DNA of 64,000 nucleotides from Patiria miniata (GCF_015706575.1 NW_024037062.1:5948811-6012810), one strand, 5' to 3'; shown: positions 38,601 through 48,920, counted from the first letter of the stretch. A program made the numbers and translations. The notes: generated by a model from the sequence alone, not told the origin.

Positions 38601-40690
38601 CCGTGCTTAAGGGGTTAACCAGGCACATTTGCCGACGGACACACGACTTTGCCGAAAGGACACTTTGGCCAACAACAGTGCAAGCAACATGTATTCAAAG
38701 GAACTGTGACAAAAGCATTCCTCTGTTTCTCTTGACCAGACTTGTAAATTGACCTGTGATTCATTGAGACTCACTTTTGATTGGCTTGTGATTGATTGAC
38801 AACAACAACACTACATTAAGTGTGCGATTCTTTACCCTTCTTGTCATGCCTTTAAAACGGGGTGGGTCTCTGGAATGACGTCACGCGGATCGATTAAAAA
38901 ACCGACCGTGTGTACGTCCTTACCCTTCTTGTCGTGCCTTTAAAAACCATAAGGGTGGGAAATCTCGCCCCATGGCCAAAAAGTGGTAGCAGTACGTTAG
39001 TAGTGAATAGTGCGTATTTGACCTCGTTTTCCGGTGGAGGATCATGATCCTCATCGAGGATCATATCGATAACCCAGATGAGATCATAAAACGGGGCGTG
39101 TCTCTGGCGTAGTGACGTCACAGATCGATGGACAAATCGATCGTGGGAATTAGCGTTGAATGAGTATTGTTGGTTTAGATAATTGGTTACACAAAAGAAA
39201 GGGTATACAGACGGCTATTAGGGAGAGCACATAGCGAGCGCACTTTTTAAGTGGGTTTTTGTATGCCGGTTCCCTATGAGGAGGCAAATATACACATAAA
39301 TTATGTGTATATTGGATGCTTATTAAGTACAGGCCTTTTATAGCATATAATTTGTTTTTCTTCTTCTTTTCTTTGCTTTTTTTATGCTTGATGATATTGA
39401 TTGGACCAAAATTGAAAATTTCAATATCTGAAATAATGGAAATACCGCAATGCCTTATTTCAAATAGGTGAATGGGTGTTGTGAAATTAGTAAATGTAAC
39501 TTCATAAAAATATATGGAGGCGTTTGAGTTATAAAAGACGACTAAACAAAGAGATACGAGACACGTCAAATAAACACAGCATCTCATTTTACATTCTCAT
39601 TTACAAGTTCGTGTCAACAGTATATTTTATTTCACACCACACTCAATCAATGACACTTTAATGACTTCTACATAACGATATTTTTGCGCTTTTGTTGCTC
39701 ACTTGATCATGTTTTGCTTGTTTCATTCTTGCTCATTTTTTGCTCTTTTCTTGCTTATTTGCTCATTTCTTGCTCATTTCCTGATCAATTCGTGCTAATC
39801 TGCTCATTTGGCCGACCATCCGCATATCTCTTTTCACTGGTCAAAGAATGAGCATAGCAACAATTTGTGACTGGCCGGCGAAATGAGCAGATGAGCAAGA
39901 ATTGATCAGGAAATGAGCAAGAAATGAGCAAATGAACAAGAAAAGAGTAAATGAGCAGGGTATGAGCAAATGAGCAAGAAATGAGCAAGGAAAGAACAAG
40001 TTAGCAAGAAAGACCAAGTGAGCAAGAAAAGAGCAAGAAATGAACAAATGAGCAAAAATGAACAAGGAATGAAACGAGCAAAAAATGATCAAGTGAGCAA
40101 GAAAAGCGCAAGAATATCGTTATGTAGAAGTCATTAAATTGTCATTGATTTAGTGTGGTGTGAAATAAAATATACTGTTGACACAAACTTGTAAATGAGA
40201 ATGTAAAACGTGATGCTGTGTTTATTTTATGTGTCTTGTATCTCTTTGTTTAGTCGTCTTTTATAACTCATAGGCCTCTATATATTCACTACGCCAGAAA
40301 CAAACCCCGTTTTATGATCCTCGTCTGGGTTACCGAAATGATCCTCGATGAGGATCATGATCCTCCACCGGAAAACGAGGTCAAATACGCACTATACACT
40401 AATTACTTTTCTGAAAATGGCAGGAAAGATACGTTGCATTTCCTTCTTCGTCACATTATAAAGCTAAGTATCCATCTTAGTATCCAAAATCGGGCTAGAC
40501 AAATTTCAACTTGCCCTTTACTTCTACTGCCTCTGTCTAAAGGGCAGCAGCGTATAGCCAAGGTGTTGGTAGAGAAAGTGATAGGTATATACAATACGGT
40601 CAGTACCTCCACTTCCACCGACTGACATTTCAGGTCCAACGTCTTCAGTCCAAGCTTGCGATGCTGTTCTAGCACTCCACTACTTGTCAT
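23650..40690 (-). CDS. ACSL: Long-chain acyl-CoA synthetase, tandem copy A (complete, 19 coding exons)
   Basis: Activates long-chain fatty acids to acyl-CoA via an acyl-AMP intermediate, normally on ER or outer mitochondrial membranes. Exons in order: 40607-40690, 37834-37951, 36924-36991, 36050-36151, 35578-35677, 34625-34797, 33345-33377, 32955-33092, 32407-32490, 31999-32133, 28620-28705, 28184-28235, 27549-27644, 27273-27434, 25703-25819, 25307-25450, 24626-24727, 24212-24283, 23650-23832. All introns read GT-AG and phases agree, giving about 682 codons. Motifs: [18 protein letters not shown] (exon 8), [11 protein letters not shown] (exon 9), GYGQTEN (exon 14), DGWLHTGD (exon 15), [20 protein letters not shown] (exon 16). 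The C-terminus ends NNL, so no peroxisomal PTS1. The ATG at 40690 is the first in its exon, whose QSVEV lines up with family N-termini; a splice acceptor 14 bases upstream suggests a 5' UTR exon further out. The hydrophobic anchor of vertebrate ACSL1/5 is not seen. ACSL5-like residues are common, but subtype is not certain. Confidence 0.95.
25490..25562 (+). mobile_element. Short SINE fragment in ACSL A intron 15
   Basis: GAGCACCTGAGCTGCAATCC followed by GCAGATTCAAACCCCGCT resembles the head of a tRNA-derived SINE with a decayed box B. It is absent from copy B. Too short to assign a family. Confidence 0.4.
26147..26580. mobile_element. Non-autonomous DNA transposon, 9-bp TSD family, copy 1
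   Basis: Element of 434 bp with ends TAGTCT...AGACTA, flanked by a perfect 9-bp target duplication CCATACGCC (26138-26146 and 26581-26589). The matching intron of copy B (around 52390-52405) has the single uninterrupted site GCCATACGC. It has no coding capacity. Nine-base duplications are typical of MuDR-type transposases (Merlin can make 8-9), but the terminal repeats are too short to assign a superfamily. Confidence 0.8.
29030..29475. repeat. CRE-rich tandem repeat in ACSL A intron 10
   Basis: Roughly 3.5 degenerate units of about 120-130 bp. Each has a TGATGACGTCA-type block, then a block like ACATACCAANTTTCAACCCA and TCGGACCTG, then TTCTGCAGA.ATAG. It contains five exact TGACGTCA palindromes, the CREB/ATF consensus site. 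Absent from copy B. Confidence 0.7.
29838..30195 (+). mobile_element. tRNA-derived SINE in ACSL A intron 10
   Basis: Pol III box A (TGGCCTCGTGGTTAA, about 29842-29856) and box B (GGTTCGAGTCC, 29900-29910) are spaced as in tRNA-headed SINEs. They are followed by a body with GGCAAGGCACTTTGTCACTC and a tail rich in TATTA. It is absent from the matching copy B intron. Confidence 0.75.
30808..31932 (-). mobile_element. L1/Tx1-type LINE fragment (endonuclease end to start of RT)
   Basis: On the minus strand the order is: an endonuclease part with [11 protein letters not shown] near 31930, then [19 protein letters not shown] and SDHSAVF; a linker with [20 protein letters not shown]; then the start of reverse transcriptase with [20 protein letters not shown] and TCEFYQLFW. 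It ends near CLPA. The pieces lie in more than one frame, so several frame breaks have accumulated, and both ends are cut off. The left junction is set by comparison with the shorter copy B intron, where the flank ATTACATTT is continuous. Confidence 0.8.
32955..33092 (-). other. ACSL: ACSL copy A exon 8: ATP/AMP-binding loop, with a 12-bp internal duplication
   Basis: This 46-codon exon carries the phosphate-binding loop [18 protein letters not shown] that defines the adenylate-forming enzyme family. Its 3' end encodes [12 protein letters not shown], where copy B has TGLFAFAG. The four extra residues come from a 12-bp direct repeat at about 32968-32990. The insertion keeps frame and lies about ten residues after the loop, in a region of variable length in the family. 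Confidence 0.9.
33775..34080. repeat. CRE-rich tandem repeat in ACSL A intron 6-7
   Basis: Related to 29030-29475: blocks ATGATGACGTCATGATGACG and GATGACGTCATCATGACGTC recur about every 130 bp, with five exact TGACGTCA sites. The matching copy B intron is about 850 bp shorter and lacks it. Confidence 0.65.
34323..34348. repeat. Perfect 12-bp-arm hairpin
   Basis: GCTTTTCCGCTT, two bases, AAGCGGAAAAGC. It lies in an intron of ACSL copy A next to a copy-A-only insert. Confidence 0.6.
35040..35215. repeat. Diverged CRE-rich repeat in ACSL A intron 5-6
   Basis: Further diverged copy of the same unit (GATGAAATCATCATGACATC, CTTCAACCCAGTTGCATTTG, AAGAAATAGGACCTTAACAT). No intact TGACGTCA remains here. 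Confidence 0.5.
37110..37385. mobile_element. 9-bp TSD family, older diverged copy in ACSL A intron 2
   Basis: Shares CAGCGATTAATTATGCAAAA and the GACAACGGGTGAGACGCAGACTA end with the family. It lies at the same intron position as 62370-62578 in copy B, so it predates the duplication. Confidence 0.55.
38820..39148. repeat. Direct repeat beside the intron 1 palindrome
   Basis: TTACCCTTCTTGTC.TGCCTTTAAAA occurs near 38831 and 38920, and a block around GTCTCTGG..T.ATGACGTCAC with GATCGAT occurs near 38865 and 39100. So parts of the palindrome's outer sequence are also duplicated in direct order. Confidence 0.5.
39003..40398. repeat. 1.4-kb palindrome with AATGAGCAAG repeat arms in ACSL A intron 1
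   Basis: Outer arms 39003-39112 and 40290-40398 are inverted copies (shared GTGCGTATTTGACCTCG, CCGGTGGAGGATCATGATCC). Middle arms 39530-39680 and 40100-40275 are also inverted copies (TAAAAGACGACTAAACAAAG). The core (39680-40118) consists of degenerate 8-11-bp units: TTGCTCATTTC on the left and AATGAGCAAG on the right, around a loop near 39815-39875. The left arm carries about 400 bp of unmatched sequence (39113-39515). Long open frames here are repeat artefacts. Confidence 0.85.
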
Positions 40691-40704
40691 GGTGAACGGT
40701 TTGT
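40607..40704 (-). other. ACSL: Copy A first coding exon with 5' UTR portion
   Basis: The coding part is 40607-40690 and reads [20 protein letters not shown] then KCQSVEVE. The LDL...QSVEV pattern matches the segment that follows the membrane anchor in vertebrate ACSL1. A TATCACAG acceptor ends at 40705, so the transcript probably starts in an upstream non-coding exon not located here. The frame stays open upstream of the ATG (about 20 codons), so an alternative upstream coding exon carrying an anchor cannot be excluded. Confidence 0.7.
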
Positions 40705-41251
40705 CTGTGATATATCCTGTACCAAAACAGTGAATTGTGTTTTTTTTCCCCATGCATCACCATCAGAGCATCCTATGTTGAGGATGTACAAAATGGTGGT
40801 GAGTAGAGGATAACAGGCGCGGTTTCTTTAGTAATACATACAATCATAACTAAACTATTTCAAACATCTTAAATACTGCAAAATATCCCATTTGATTGTA
40901 TGTAAATAATAGGATCAAGCATTCTTTGAAACCGTTGCTCCTACTGTGCTGTCAATTTTAAAGAGGAATTTATTATCATTCCCTCGTGTTATGGGCCAAA
41001 TACTGCTTCCAACTGACCAAATTTAGTTCCATTTGCAATAGGCTATCCGTGTTTGAGATTTTCTGAGTTAAAAACCTGGGAAACATACTTCAAAACGGTG
41101 CAAGTTCAAATGTATTGTATCAAGCATGGTCGCATGGTGACGAGTTTTCGAAGTCGCGAGCTAGGTGACTGGAGTTCACCCGAAGATCGGTTCGAAGTCA
41201 CAGTCGGCGCGCTTTAAATAGATCTCAAGCTTCCGTAATACGAGTCTGGTT
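40705..41251. other. Upstream of ACSL copy A; promoter not located
   Basis: About 550 bp between the first coding exon and the hAT-like element. No TATA box or CpG island is clear, and the transcription start may lie further right. Confidence 0.35.
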
Positions 41252-41259
41252 CCCTGACC

Positions 41260-42145
41260 CATAGAGTTATATTAAAAAAACTAGAGCGCGCATTTACTAT
41301 ACTGCACGCACAATGCAGACGTGCCACCATGTAGTCCTCGCCGCCATTTTGTAAGTGGGCAAAAAATACCCGGATGTGCACACTTCAGGATTGACTGCAA
41401 TGCGTATCTTTCGCGGTGTTGGCCGTTTACAGCCCTCAGGCTGTTTCATGTTTGTAGAGCTATCCGACAGTCTGCAGTATTAGAAAATCTTTGCGGTTTC
41501 CCTAGGTTTATAGCATATATGTACAGGATTTCTGATGGACGAAGTGACCCAGGAAACATGAAACTAATCGGGCGGGGGGGGGGGGGGGGAGGGCGCAACT
41601 AGTCATCTTGAGAGACATTTGGCTGATGTTTTTCTGTTTTCAAGTTAACGTGATCACTGCTCAGTAACATTTCCAAATACCATGTCAAAGAGGAATTTTC
41701 AAAGGCAAAATAGAAAAGCATCAGAGTGTAGTGCACACTGAGAAAAAAATAAAACCTTATGAATGTTAAGGTTCCTAGATCAACATGTTTTATTACAGCC
41801 AGCGCTGCAAACAGACGTGATGGAATTCCTGTAATGTCAAAAATTGAAAATGAAAAAAAAATAAAAATAAAATAGAAGCCATCGCAATCTACAGGAAGAT
41901 CCAGCAAGTCTGCAAGTGTGGAATAATTTCTGTTCAGATAAGCAAATGTTTCAAGAGAAAGGTAATTTTTTTTTTTACTGTTGGTTACATTTATAAATCG
42001 CCCCGACGATACCTTGTTTTACCGTGCTGTTTTGCCTAACGTTATGTGTTGTGCGCATGTGCTTTGCCCACTTACAAAATGTCCTTGCCAGCACAGGGTC
42101 ACGTGATGAGTGCGCTCTCTCGTTTTTTTTAAATATAACTCTATG
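41260..42145. mobile_element. hAT-like non-autonomous element with CATAGAGTTATAT ends
   Basis: Element of 886 bp. The ends read CATAGAGTTATATT and, inverted, CATAGAGTTATATTT; the flanks carry the exact 8-bp duplication CCCTGACC (41252-41259, 42146-42153). Inverted similarity extends about 100 bp inward (TTTTGTAAGTGGGCAAA occurs in both arms). No transposase was recognised. A 15-G run lies near 41574-41588. Confidence 0.75.
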
Positions 42146-42153
42146 CCCTGACC

Positions 42154-43057
42154 TGACAATTTCCCCCGACGCCCAGACGTCTAAATTGTAGGTCAGGCAG
42201 CCTCCGCAGCTAAAGATGAACATGACGACATTAATTGCCCTTTTTTAAAGCTCGGCTTCGTTTCCGAATTCGTTTTATCACTTAATTATAGCTATTAATT
42301 ATGTTCCGATCAAATTAAAAAAAAAAACGTTACCTGCTTCATATGCCATACAATTTGATATTTTTTAAAGAAAACATTGACGAAGGTTGACCCGTAATTG
42401 TAACTGTTAGGGACCCAAATGTCATCTTAGCAGGCGAAGCCAAAAATGAGACCACGCCGAGTTTTGGAAAAATCCCGCTACGTTACCCGCTCAAATAGCC
42501 GATTCCGTCATTTAATCGGTCACATGACGACCAGTCAAATAATGTGAATGTCAACCATTTGCGATGGGTGCGAAAACATCAAACATGTTTGGTATCATCC
42601 GGTCGCCCGGTATATACTCAGATCGGTCTGAATTTTCAGCGCACACTCAGGGAGGGGAATGGTGGCAATAGCTTTTCCTAGAAATGGAACTTGTAACATT
42701 AACCCTAACTCCCTGGGGTGTACGTGTGAAAAATTGAATTAAAATTTGAGGATTCAGGACTGTTAAGGGTCAATGAAAGGCTATATATTTGGAAATAGAG
42801 GTTTTGCTATTTTAGGGCCGTCATACACGAGACAATTTTCCATTCAACTTGTTTGAGGCAAACTAAAAGAAGAAATCTACACACAAGTCATAGTATATAG
42901 TCCATGGTCTGCATGGGAAATTTCCTGTTGGGAAAGTGCACTCTGTGTTTGCAGATAAAATTTTTAAACTCCAAAACATTTTGTTACCTTCGCATTTTAT
43001 GTGAAAATTAACTAGTACCACTCAATTTCCTTCTCTGCACTTCAGGCCCACTCTGAA
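42154..43057. other. No gene seen in inter-gene spacer
   Basis: Plain sequence without recognised exons or repeats. Confidence 0.4.
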
Positions 43058-43543
43058 CGTCGAACTTCTGCCGTGTCGAATTCAAATGATGGCCCAAAAA
43101 TTGACATTATTTGAATTCGACACGGTAAAAATTCGACGTTTAGAGCAACTGCCGACCTTCTGCCTTAGGTTCGGCAAGGCTTGCCGCTCAAAACGGCAGA
43201 AGAGCGGCAGTGCTCTAAATGTCGAATTTCTGCCGTGTCAAATTCAAATTGCACGTCCCAATTCAGAAACACAGTGGTCTCGTTTCAAAGCGCGCATAGC
43301 CGTGCATAGCCCGCCCGCCGGGCCAGCTGTTTTCAGGTCAGCATTAAAACAAGATGGTGGCGCCCATGAAAGTTTCGTGGAGTGACGAGGATCTTCTGTC
43401 TGAAGGTCATTCATCTTAAATGACCGAATTACGTTCGGCAGAAAACCGGCGTTTTTGGGCAACTGCCGCACTTCTGTGGCTTTTTTGTCGAATGCAATGA
43501 ATTGAATGCGACACGGCAGAGTTTCGACGTTTAGAGCGGCAGC
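43058..43543. repeat. Four alternately inverted copies of a TCGAATTCAAAT / TTTAGAGCGGCAG repeat
   Basis: Related blocks at 43058-43087 (minus), 43109-43154 (plus), 43202-43249 (minus) and 43501-43543 (plus) share GAATTCGACACGGCAGAA and TTCGACGTTTAGAGC. The arrangement suggests one MITE with such ends inserted into another. No target duplications were resolved. Confidence 0.65.
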
Positions 43544-44597
43544 TAGACCCATTATGTGTCTCAAATACGAACGGGGTCATACTGGCCTTCCTCCGGATAA
43601 TTGAGCCACGTGCTGTTGATAGCCTTTGTGTGAGGAATTAAAGTTGTCTCTATGGAAATCGAAATCGGGAATGTTTTGTCCACTTCATATAGACTTTGGC
43701 GGATACTTACCTAGTTAATAACCATGGAAAATCAGAAAGTCAAGTGTACAAGACCTGTATCCCCAAGAAAAATACTGCATTTTTTATTCACCTCACTTAA
43801 AATTTCGCCTGAAAATTACAGGATAACTAGACATATGCAGAAGCATAATATATTATCTTCAATAGTGACTTTCAAGTGCAAATAGAAAACAGTCACGATT
43901 TCGCTTTTCTGAAAGGCAACTTTCCTTAAATGTAGGCTATCTCCAGCTTGAGGCCATCACTAACAGAGAGGAAGCCCAGTACTTGAGCCACATTCATGGT
44001 GCCAACTACGAAGGAAGTTCAGTACTATTGGGGGCACATTTATGGGTGCTATCTTTAGTAAAACATATCGTGGTATTATCAGCAGCAGTAGTGCATTCTA
44101 GATATTAAGAGATTGGCTGGTCATGATCAGAAACGGGCAAGGTCAACTCGTACCAAGGTCAACTCATACCTCAAATTTGCACAAAGTAAACTCTTTGCAG
44201 TTATATCACACACCTGAATAATGTTAGATGGATCTCTGAAAACAAACATTTGCTTACCAACGTAGAGTACAACTTACGGCTAGAGTGGTCATAATTATAT
44301 GAGTCAGTTACTTACCCAACTCTCACAGAAACTAAAATTACATTGGTTTTTGGAGGTGCTCAGTTTCAACAGCAACAGTGGATTCCACGCACAAGGAAAC
44401 ACTCTCGCTTATAGACCACTTTTCACCGTAGTAGTTAGCGCACACCTCGCACAGATAAAATCAGATTAAGTTGAAAGGAGGGTTATACTCTGGCTGAAGC
44501 TACACGACCCGATTTCCCCTGATGTATAGAGACACAGTTCAATGATTCCACAGAACCGTGCCACGTACTATATATCCATAGGAAACATTGAACCGTG
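43544..44597. other. No gene seen in inter-gene spacer
   Basis: No coding or repeat structure recognised. Confidence 0.4.
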
Positions 44598-45110
44598 TCT
44601 CAAATGCAGCCAACTGGAATGTCCCTACCAACCCCTGGTCCACATTGTCAGATGGCAAATTATTTGGATGGTTGTTCAGCGCCCTCTACATACGATACTT
44701 TTATCATACTTACGCAGGTGTATACCACATATGTCATGAATTACGGTGTGCTGTCGAACTCTCCAATGCCTCAGCTGGGAAATGCCCTGGTTTTGTGATC
44801 GGAGGGTGTGAGTTTGAAACCAAACGTTTCCATTTTTTTTCTCTTTTCTAATTTGCGGCTTTGGAGGAGTTTTTTTCATTAAAGGGAAACAAAGTCCGAA
44901 TTTCATTAGGTTCGAATTCATTTCTTTTTTTTCCTTTACATATTTCCCCCCATGTTTTAGAGAAGTAAAATCCAAAACCTGATAGCGTATACCCCATTTG
45001 CTTATGTCGTTTGGGGAAAAAACGGGGCCAGGTGTGCTGGTCAATCCATTCAGCTGCAGCCAACCAGATCTGGAATGCCCACACCAACCCTTGGTCCAGC
45101 TGGCCAGGTG
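44598..45110. repeat. Diverged direct repeat in the inter-gene spacer
   Basis: GCAGCCAACTGGAATGTCCC with CCAACCCCTGGTCCA (near 44606-44643) recurs as GCAGCCAACCAGATCTGGAA and CCAACCCTTGGTCCAGCT (near 45055-45100). Between them, 44760-44825 has a tRNA-like GTGAGTTTGAAACC and may be a SINE remnant. Confidence 0.4.
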
Positions 45111-45248
45111 TAGTTGTCTCGCCTTAGTACACCAGTCGAATTCGTCACCTCTAACCTACTACAGTAACAATTGGAAATCTTGGACCAGTGCTGAAAACGG
45201 AACTAGCTCCTTTAACTACGAATGGTCATCGGGTGACCTCAGGCTGCG

Positions 45249-45355
45249 CAGCCTTTAGTCAAGGCCCACGCGTCTTGATCCGGACACATGACGAGCCCCG
45301 GATGCTGGCACGTAAAGAAAATTATCCAGCGAGTCTGGGCCTTGACTAAAGGCTA
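45249..45355. repeat. Hairpin with 18-bp GCCTTTAGTCAAGGCCCA arms
   Basis: Perfect inverted arms GCCTTTAGTCAAGGCCCA and TGGGCCTTGACTAAAGGC bound about 105 bp. A small MITE is possible, but no target duplication is clear. Confidence 0.55.
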
Positions 45356-45408
45356 CAGGTAGCGGTGCGCGTAGCTCAATTCAATCGTCGCCCCCCCCCC
45401 CCCCCCCC

Positions 45409-45805
45409 AGTCTATGCTATGGTCTATTTATGCGTGAACAGATTCGCTGATTAATTAGGCAAGACCCCTCCTCTTTTCCTCTTCATTTTGACCAATCAGC
45501 GGGCGCTTTCTATATTGGGTCTTCTGTCATTCAACCGTTGTGCGTTATAGACAAGGGATACAAACAATTGTGTCACGCACTCTGTATCATGTTACGCGGT
45601 ATAACGCCTGGCTGTTGTTGTATTACAAAACACTGCATTCGAATTGATCAATCAAACCATTTAGTCCTGATTAAGGAATGAAATGACGTTACGATATTTA
45701 GGTCAACTCCGATTGGCTGGCGCGCGTCTTGCATAATATCTACATGTCTAGACATATCAGACGTTATACAGGACTTGGCTCCGAGGATAACGAGTGATAC
45801 ACAGA
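45409..45805. mobile_element. Non-autonomous DNA transposon, 9-bp TSD family, copy 3
   Basis: Begins AGTCTATG and ends CAGAC, with the family interior (GACCAATCAGCGGGCG, ATTCGAATTGATCAATCAAAC). It is bounded on both sides by C homopolymers of about 15-19, so the target duplication cannot be read. Confidence 0.7.
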
Positions 45806-46295
45806 CCCCCCCCCCCCCCCCCACTGGAAATTGTCAAATCGGAGAAATTCAACATTTATGATTAGCGGGTTTAACCGAATGTGTTTTGTTAATTCACATT
45901 GTTAATTAAGTATTGCGAAAAACCTGTTTTTCGCGAAAGTCAAGAACAAAGATGGCGGAGTTTGGCCTCATTCAGTGCAGGAGCAGAAACGATTAATAAC
46001 GACATTGAACGTGTTAAAGAGTGGGCTTGTAAACATTATGTTTGCCAATTTTAAAGCTGTTTTATTATGTTCAACTATTTTGTTATAAAATCATCTAATT
46101 GTCCCGTCTTTTCATTCGGCGTTTTGATCAGACGGCTGCCATGCTGCACGCGATTTTGTTTTCTTTAATCGGTTGCTCAAATGTCATGCATAATTCAGTT
46201 TGTCGTCGATATCATTGCAAGACACTTAGGTTCTCGTTCTCTTTTTTTCCCTTAACATAAAATTACCTCAACGATAAATTCAGGAAAGAAAAACA

Positions 46296-46536
46296 GTCAA
46301 AATTGCGGGGTAACACCATAGGGAAAGAAATCTCTTCTTGGAAGAAGTGTGGTTCTGAAAAGAACCGGTTGGTTGAGTGTAGAACTGGACGTTTCGGGAC
46401 AGTGTGCTCGTCCTCAGAAGGGTGAGATACAAAAGTGAGTCACCCTCCTGAGGACAGACAGATCCGAAACTTCAAAAACCACACTTCTTCCAAGAAGATA
46501 TTTCTTGCCACATGGTGTTAGCCACAATTTTGTCAT
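46296..46536. repeat. Foldback element with TAACACCAT...CTTCTTGGAAGAAG arms
   Basis: Arms 46296-46360 and 46470-46536 are inverted copies sharing TAACACCAT, AAGAAAT, TCTTCTTGGAAGAAGTGTGG and the outer CAAAATTG. The interior has inverted GTCCTCAG..GGGTGA and TCACCCTCCTGAGGAC blocks, so almost the whole 240 bp can fold back. Confidence 0.7.
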
Positions 46537-47059
46537 CCGACATGCAAAGCTTCAAGTGATTGTATAGAAACATAGTCGATGAAAATGAGCTGCGACGACG
46601 TTAATTCGAACCAAGGATCTTTGTATCCATAGCTCATCACGCTATTCACTAGGTTACTGTGATGTACCTCGATGAGGATCGTACCTGAAAATGCTTTAAA
46701 GGTAACTGATTGACTAAATAACAACAACACTCTTGATATCATTGTCCTGATCCCTCCGAGCAGCGAAGTGGTGATTTCATTCTCCACATTTTCATGAATA
46801 AATATACTGGCCCGATCAAGACTATTGAATTACTCATGACTTTGGAGCAACCCACCCACGGAAAAGAAATTCGCATGCTGCACTCAACACACACTTGGGC
46901 GATCGTATTCGGCAACCAGAGAAAACTGTTCGCAGGTCCCTCGACAACGGGCTTCCGAATACGCCCAAAATGTCTGTCGAACGGTAATTTGAGCTTGTTT
47001 CATTCAAAATAAAATATTACGTAAACCTTACAAATCGACCGTAGCAACCGTAAGGCTGC

Positions 47060-48920
47060 ACAGATTTGAATTCCCACATCAAAGCAACATGTACAGGAAA
47101 ACAAATATATTTGATTACATATTATATATTTCACACTAAATGTTTGCAAATGTTCTTGATGAAACCCCCCCCCCCCCAAAAAAAAAAACCCGCGTTTTCC
47201 TAAGGTAATCACGTGGGTATTTATACTGTATTTGTACTATAATAACGGGTGTTTATATAGCGCTTTTAACTACATGTATATCAAAACATTTTTATTACCC
47301 CTGTAATATACCACTGTACAGAATATCAAGGGAAGACAGACAACTTCGAAGTAATCAACGGTAAGTGTCTTTGTTAATACTCGATAAGAATGTATAACAC
47401 TATTTAATATAATATAAAAACCCGCAATATATTTGCCATGATGATTTATGCCTGCGTCTGAACAGATCCATAATTAAAACCATATCGTTTAACGTCAGGC
47501 TTTGACTTAGTAATGTATGATAAACAAAGAAAAGAAAAGGAAAGTTGGCCAACACCGGTTGAATGAACAATCTAGCTCAATAAAAAGGAAACAAATAAGT
47601 TGTCAGTAAATGCATCTACATACTATCAAGATGGTTTCCAAATGTTACATTTCAAGTGTTTTGCCAACTAAGTGGCCTGGTTTCCTGAAAAATAGTTAAA
47701 TAATATTTTCACTGCCCATAAAAAACAGAAATACCACCAATAATTGTTTATTTTTACAGGCTCCTTATTAAATGTTTGAAGATTTCGTGAACACTTAATT
47801 TCTCAAATATTGTTTAAATTGAGTACCAATACCTTTTTGCATACAGCGAAAAGAAATAAACGTGTACTTCTTGTTTATAAATCTTATATATTTTCTTTTA
47901 CACAATCTTTCATTCAAGAGAGGTACACAAAGCCTTACTACTACAGTTTGGCCCAAAGGGACTCAAGTTTGAAGAAATGTTCGTGAAAAAATGTTCGTGA
48001 ATATTAAATGAAAAAAGTACAAGTATGCACTATTAATACTATGAAAAACGGGTGTTTCGGAGGTTCCGACGTGACCTGCTCACATCCTGTCAACTCGCAC
48101 GTGAAGTCAACAAATGCAGAAACCTTTAGTTTTCATGATAGTGTTCAAAAGAGGAATTGACAGCCTGGAGACTGGTTTGGCTATAACCTCTTCCCATTCT
48201 GGCCAACATGCAAACAGTTTACCTTTTGGTTTAAACTATAATTTTTCGCGACATTTCTGCGACTTGTCGATACATAGCAACCCTACCTATTTTTTAAAAC
48301 CAATTTCACGTTTTGTGATTGACTTGGCTGGCTTTCCACCATGGACGCTTCAAAGCCCGCTATGGTATTTCTCACACATAATTCATTGCTCTTTAGTGAG
48401 GTGTTCAGAGCTGTACAAAACAAACGTGTGATGGGCGTTCAGACATGGAAGCGTACCGGCAATGGCTACCAGAACGTCACCATGATTTCAAAATAGGATT
48501 GGCGTACAATATAACTCAGCACCACAGTAAAAGTATAATACAAATCCCACACATACATGTAATCTCCATCTAAGGTTTTCCCAAATCTAATTAATCCTAA
48601 TTTAATTAATCATGTCTAGCACGTTAGCTTTCTTTTATACTCGCTGTACGAGATTCAAGTTTTCGGTTTCAACACGAATTCAAGATGAGGTTGATTTTTT
48701 TTTACTGAGAATGACCACCACACCCAGCAAGTCTCTGAATTGACAGTAGCGCAATTGAATCACTCTCTTAATGCATAATGTATTTATTGAATCGAGCTTG
48801 TTCGCCACATTGCTTTGGTAGTAATATTATAGCTGACATTGTGAGAGAATCAATCCTATCTTAAAACCCGGTATTTTATTTTACGGTGCCAGAAAGAAAC
48901 AAGAGTGCTTCCCCCTTTAA
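47060..48920 (-). other. 3' flank / probable 3' UTR of ACSL copy B
   Basis: Matches the 3' flank of copy A. A minus-strand AATAAA lies near 48785, about 135 bases past the stop, and is a plausible poly(A) signal; copy A has a changed sequence at the same place. A short fragment of another repeat (near 47240-47290, containing TTATATAGCGC) is present only here. Confidence 0.45.

Noticed and set aside
38300-38640. GC-rich stretch with open frames on both strands
   Set aside because: No recognisable protein or transposon end; lies in ACSL A intron 1 and could not be supported as a gene.
39841-40092. 83-codon frame with repeated FLAHL/SCSF pattern
   Set aside because: Produced by the AATGAGCAAG unit array of the palindrome.
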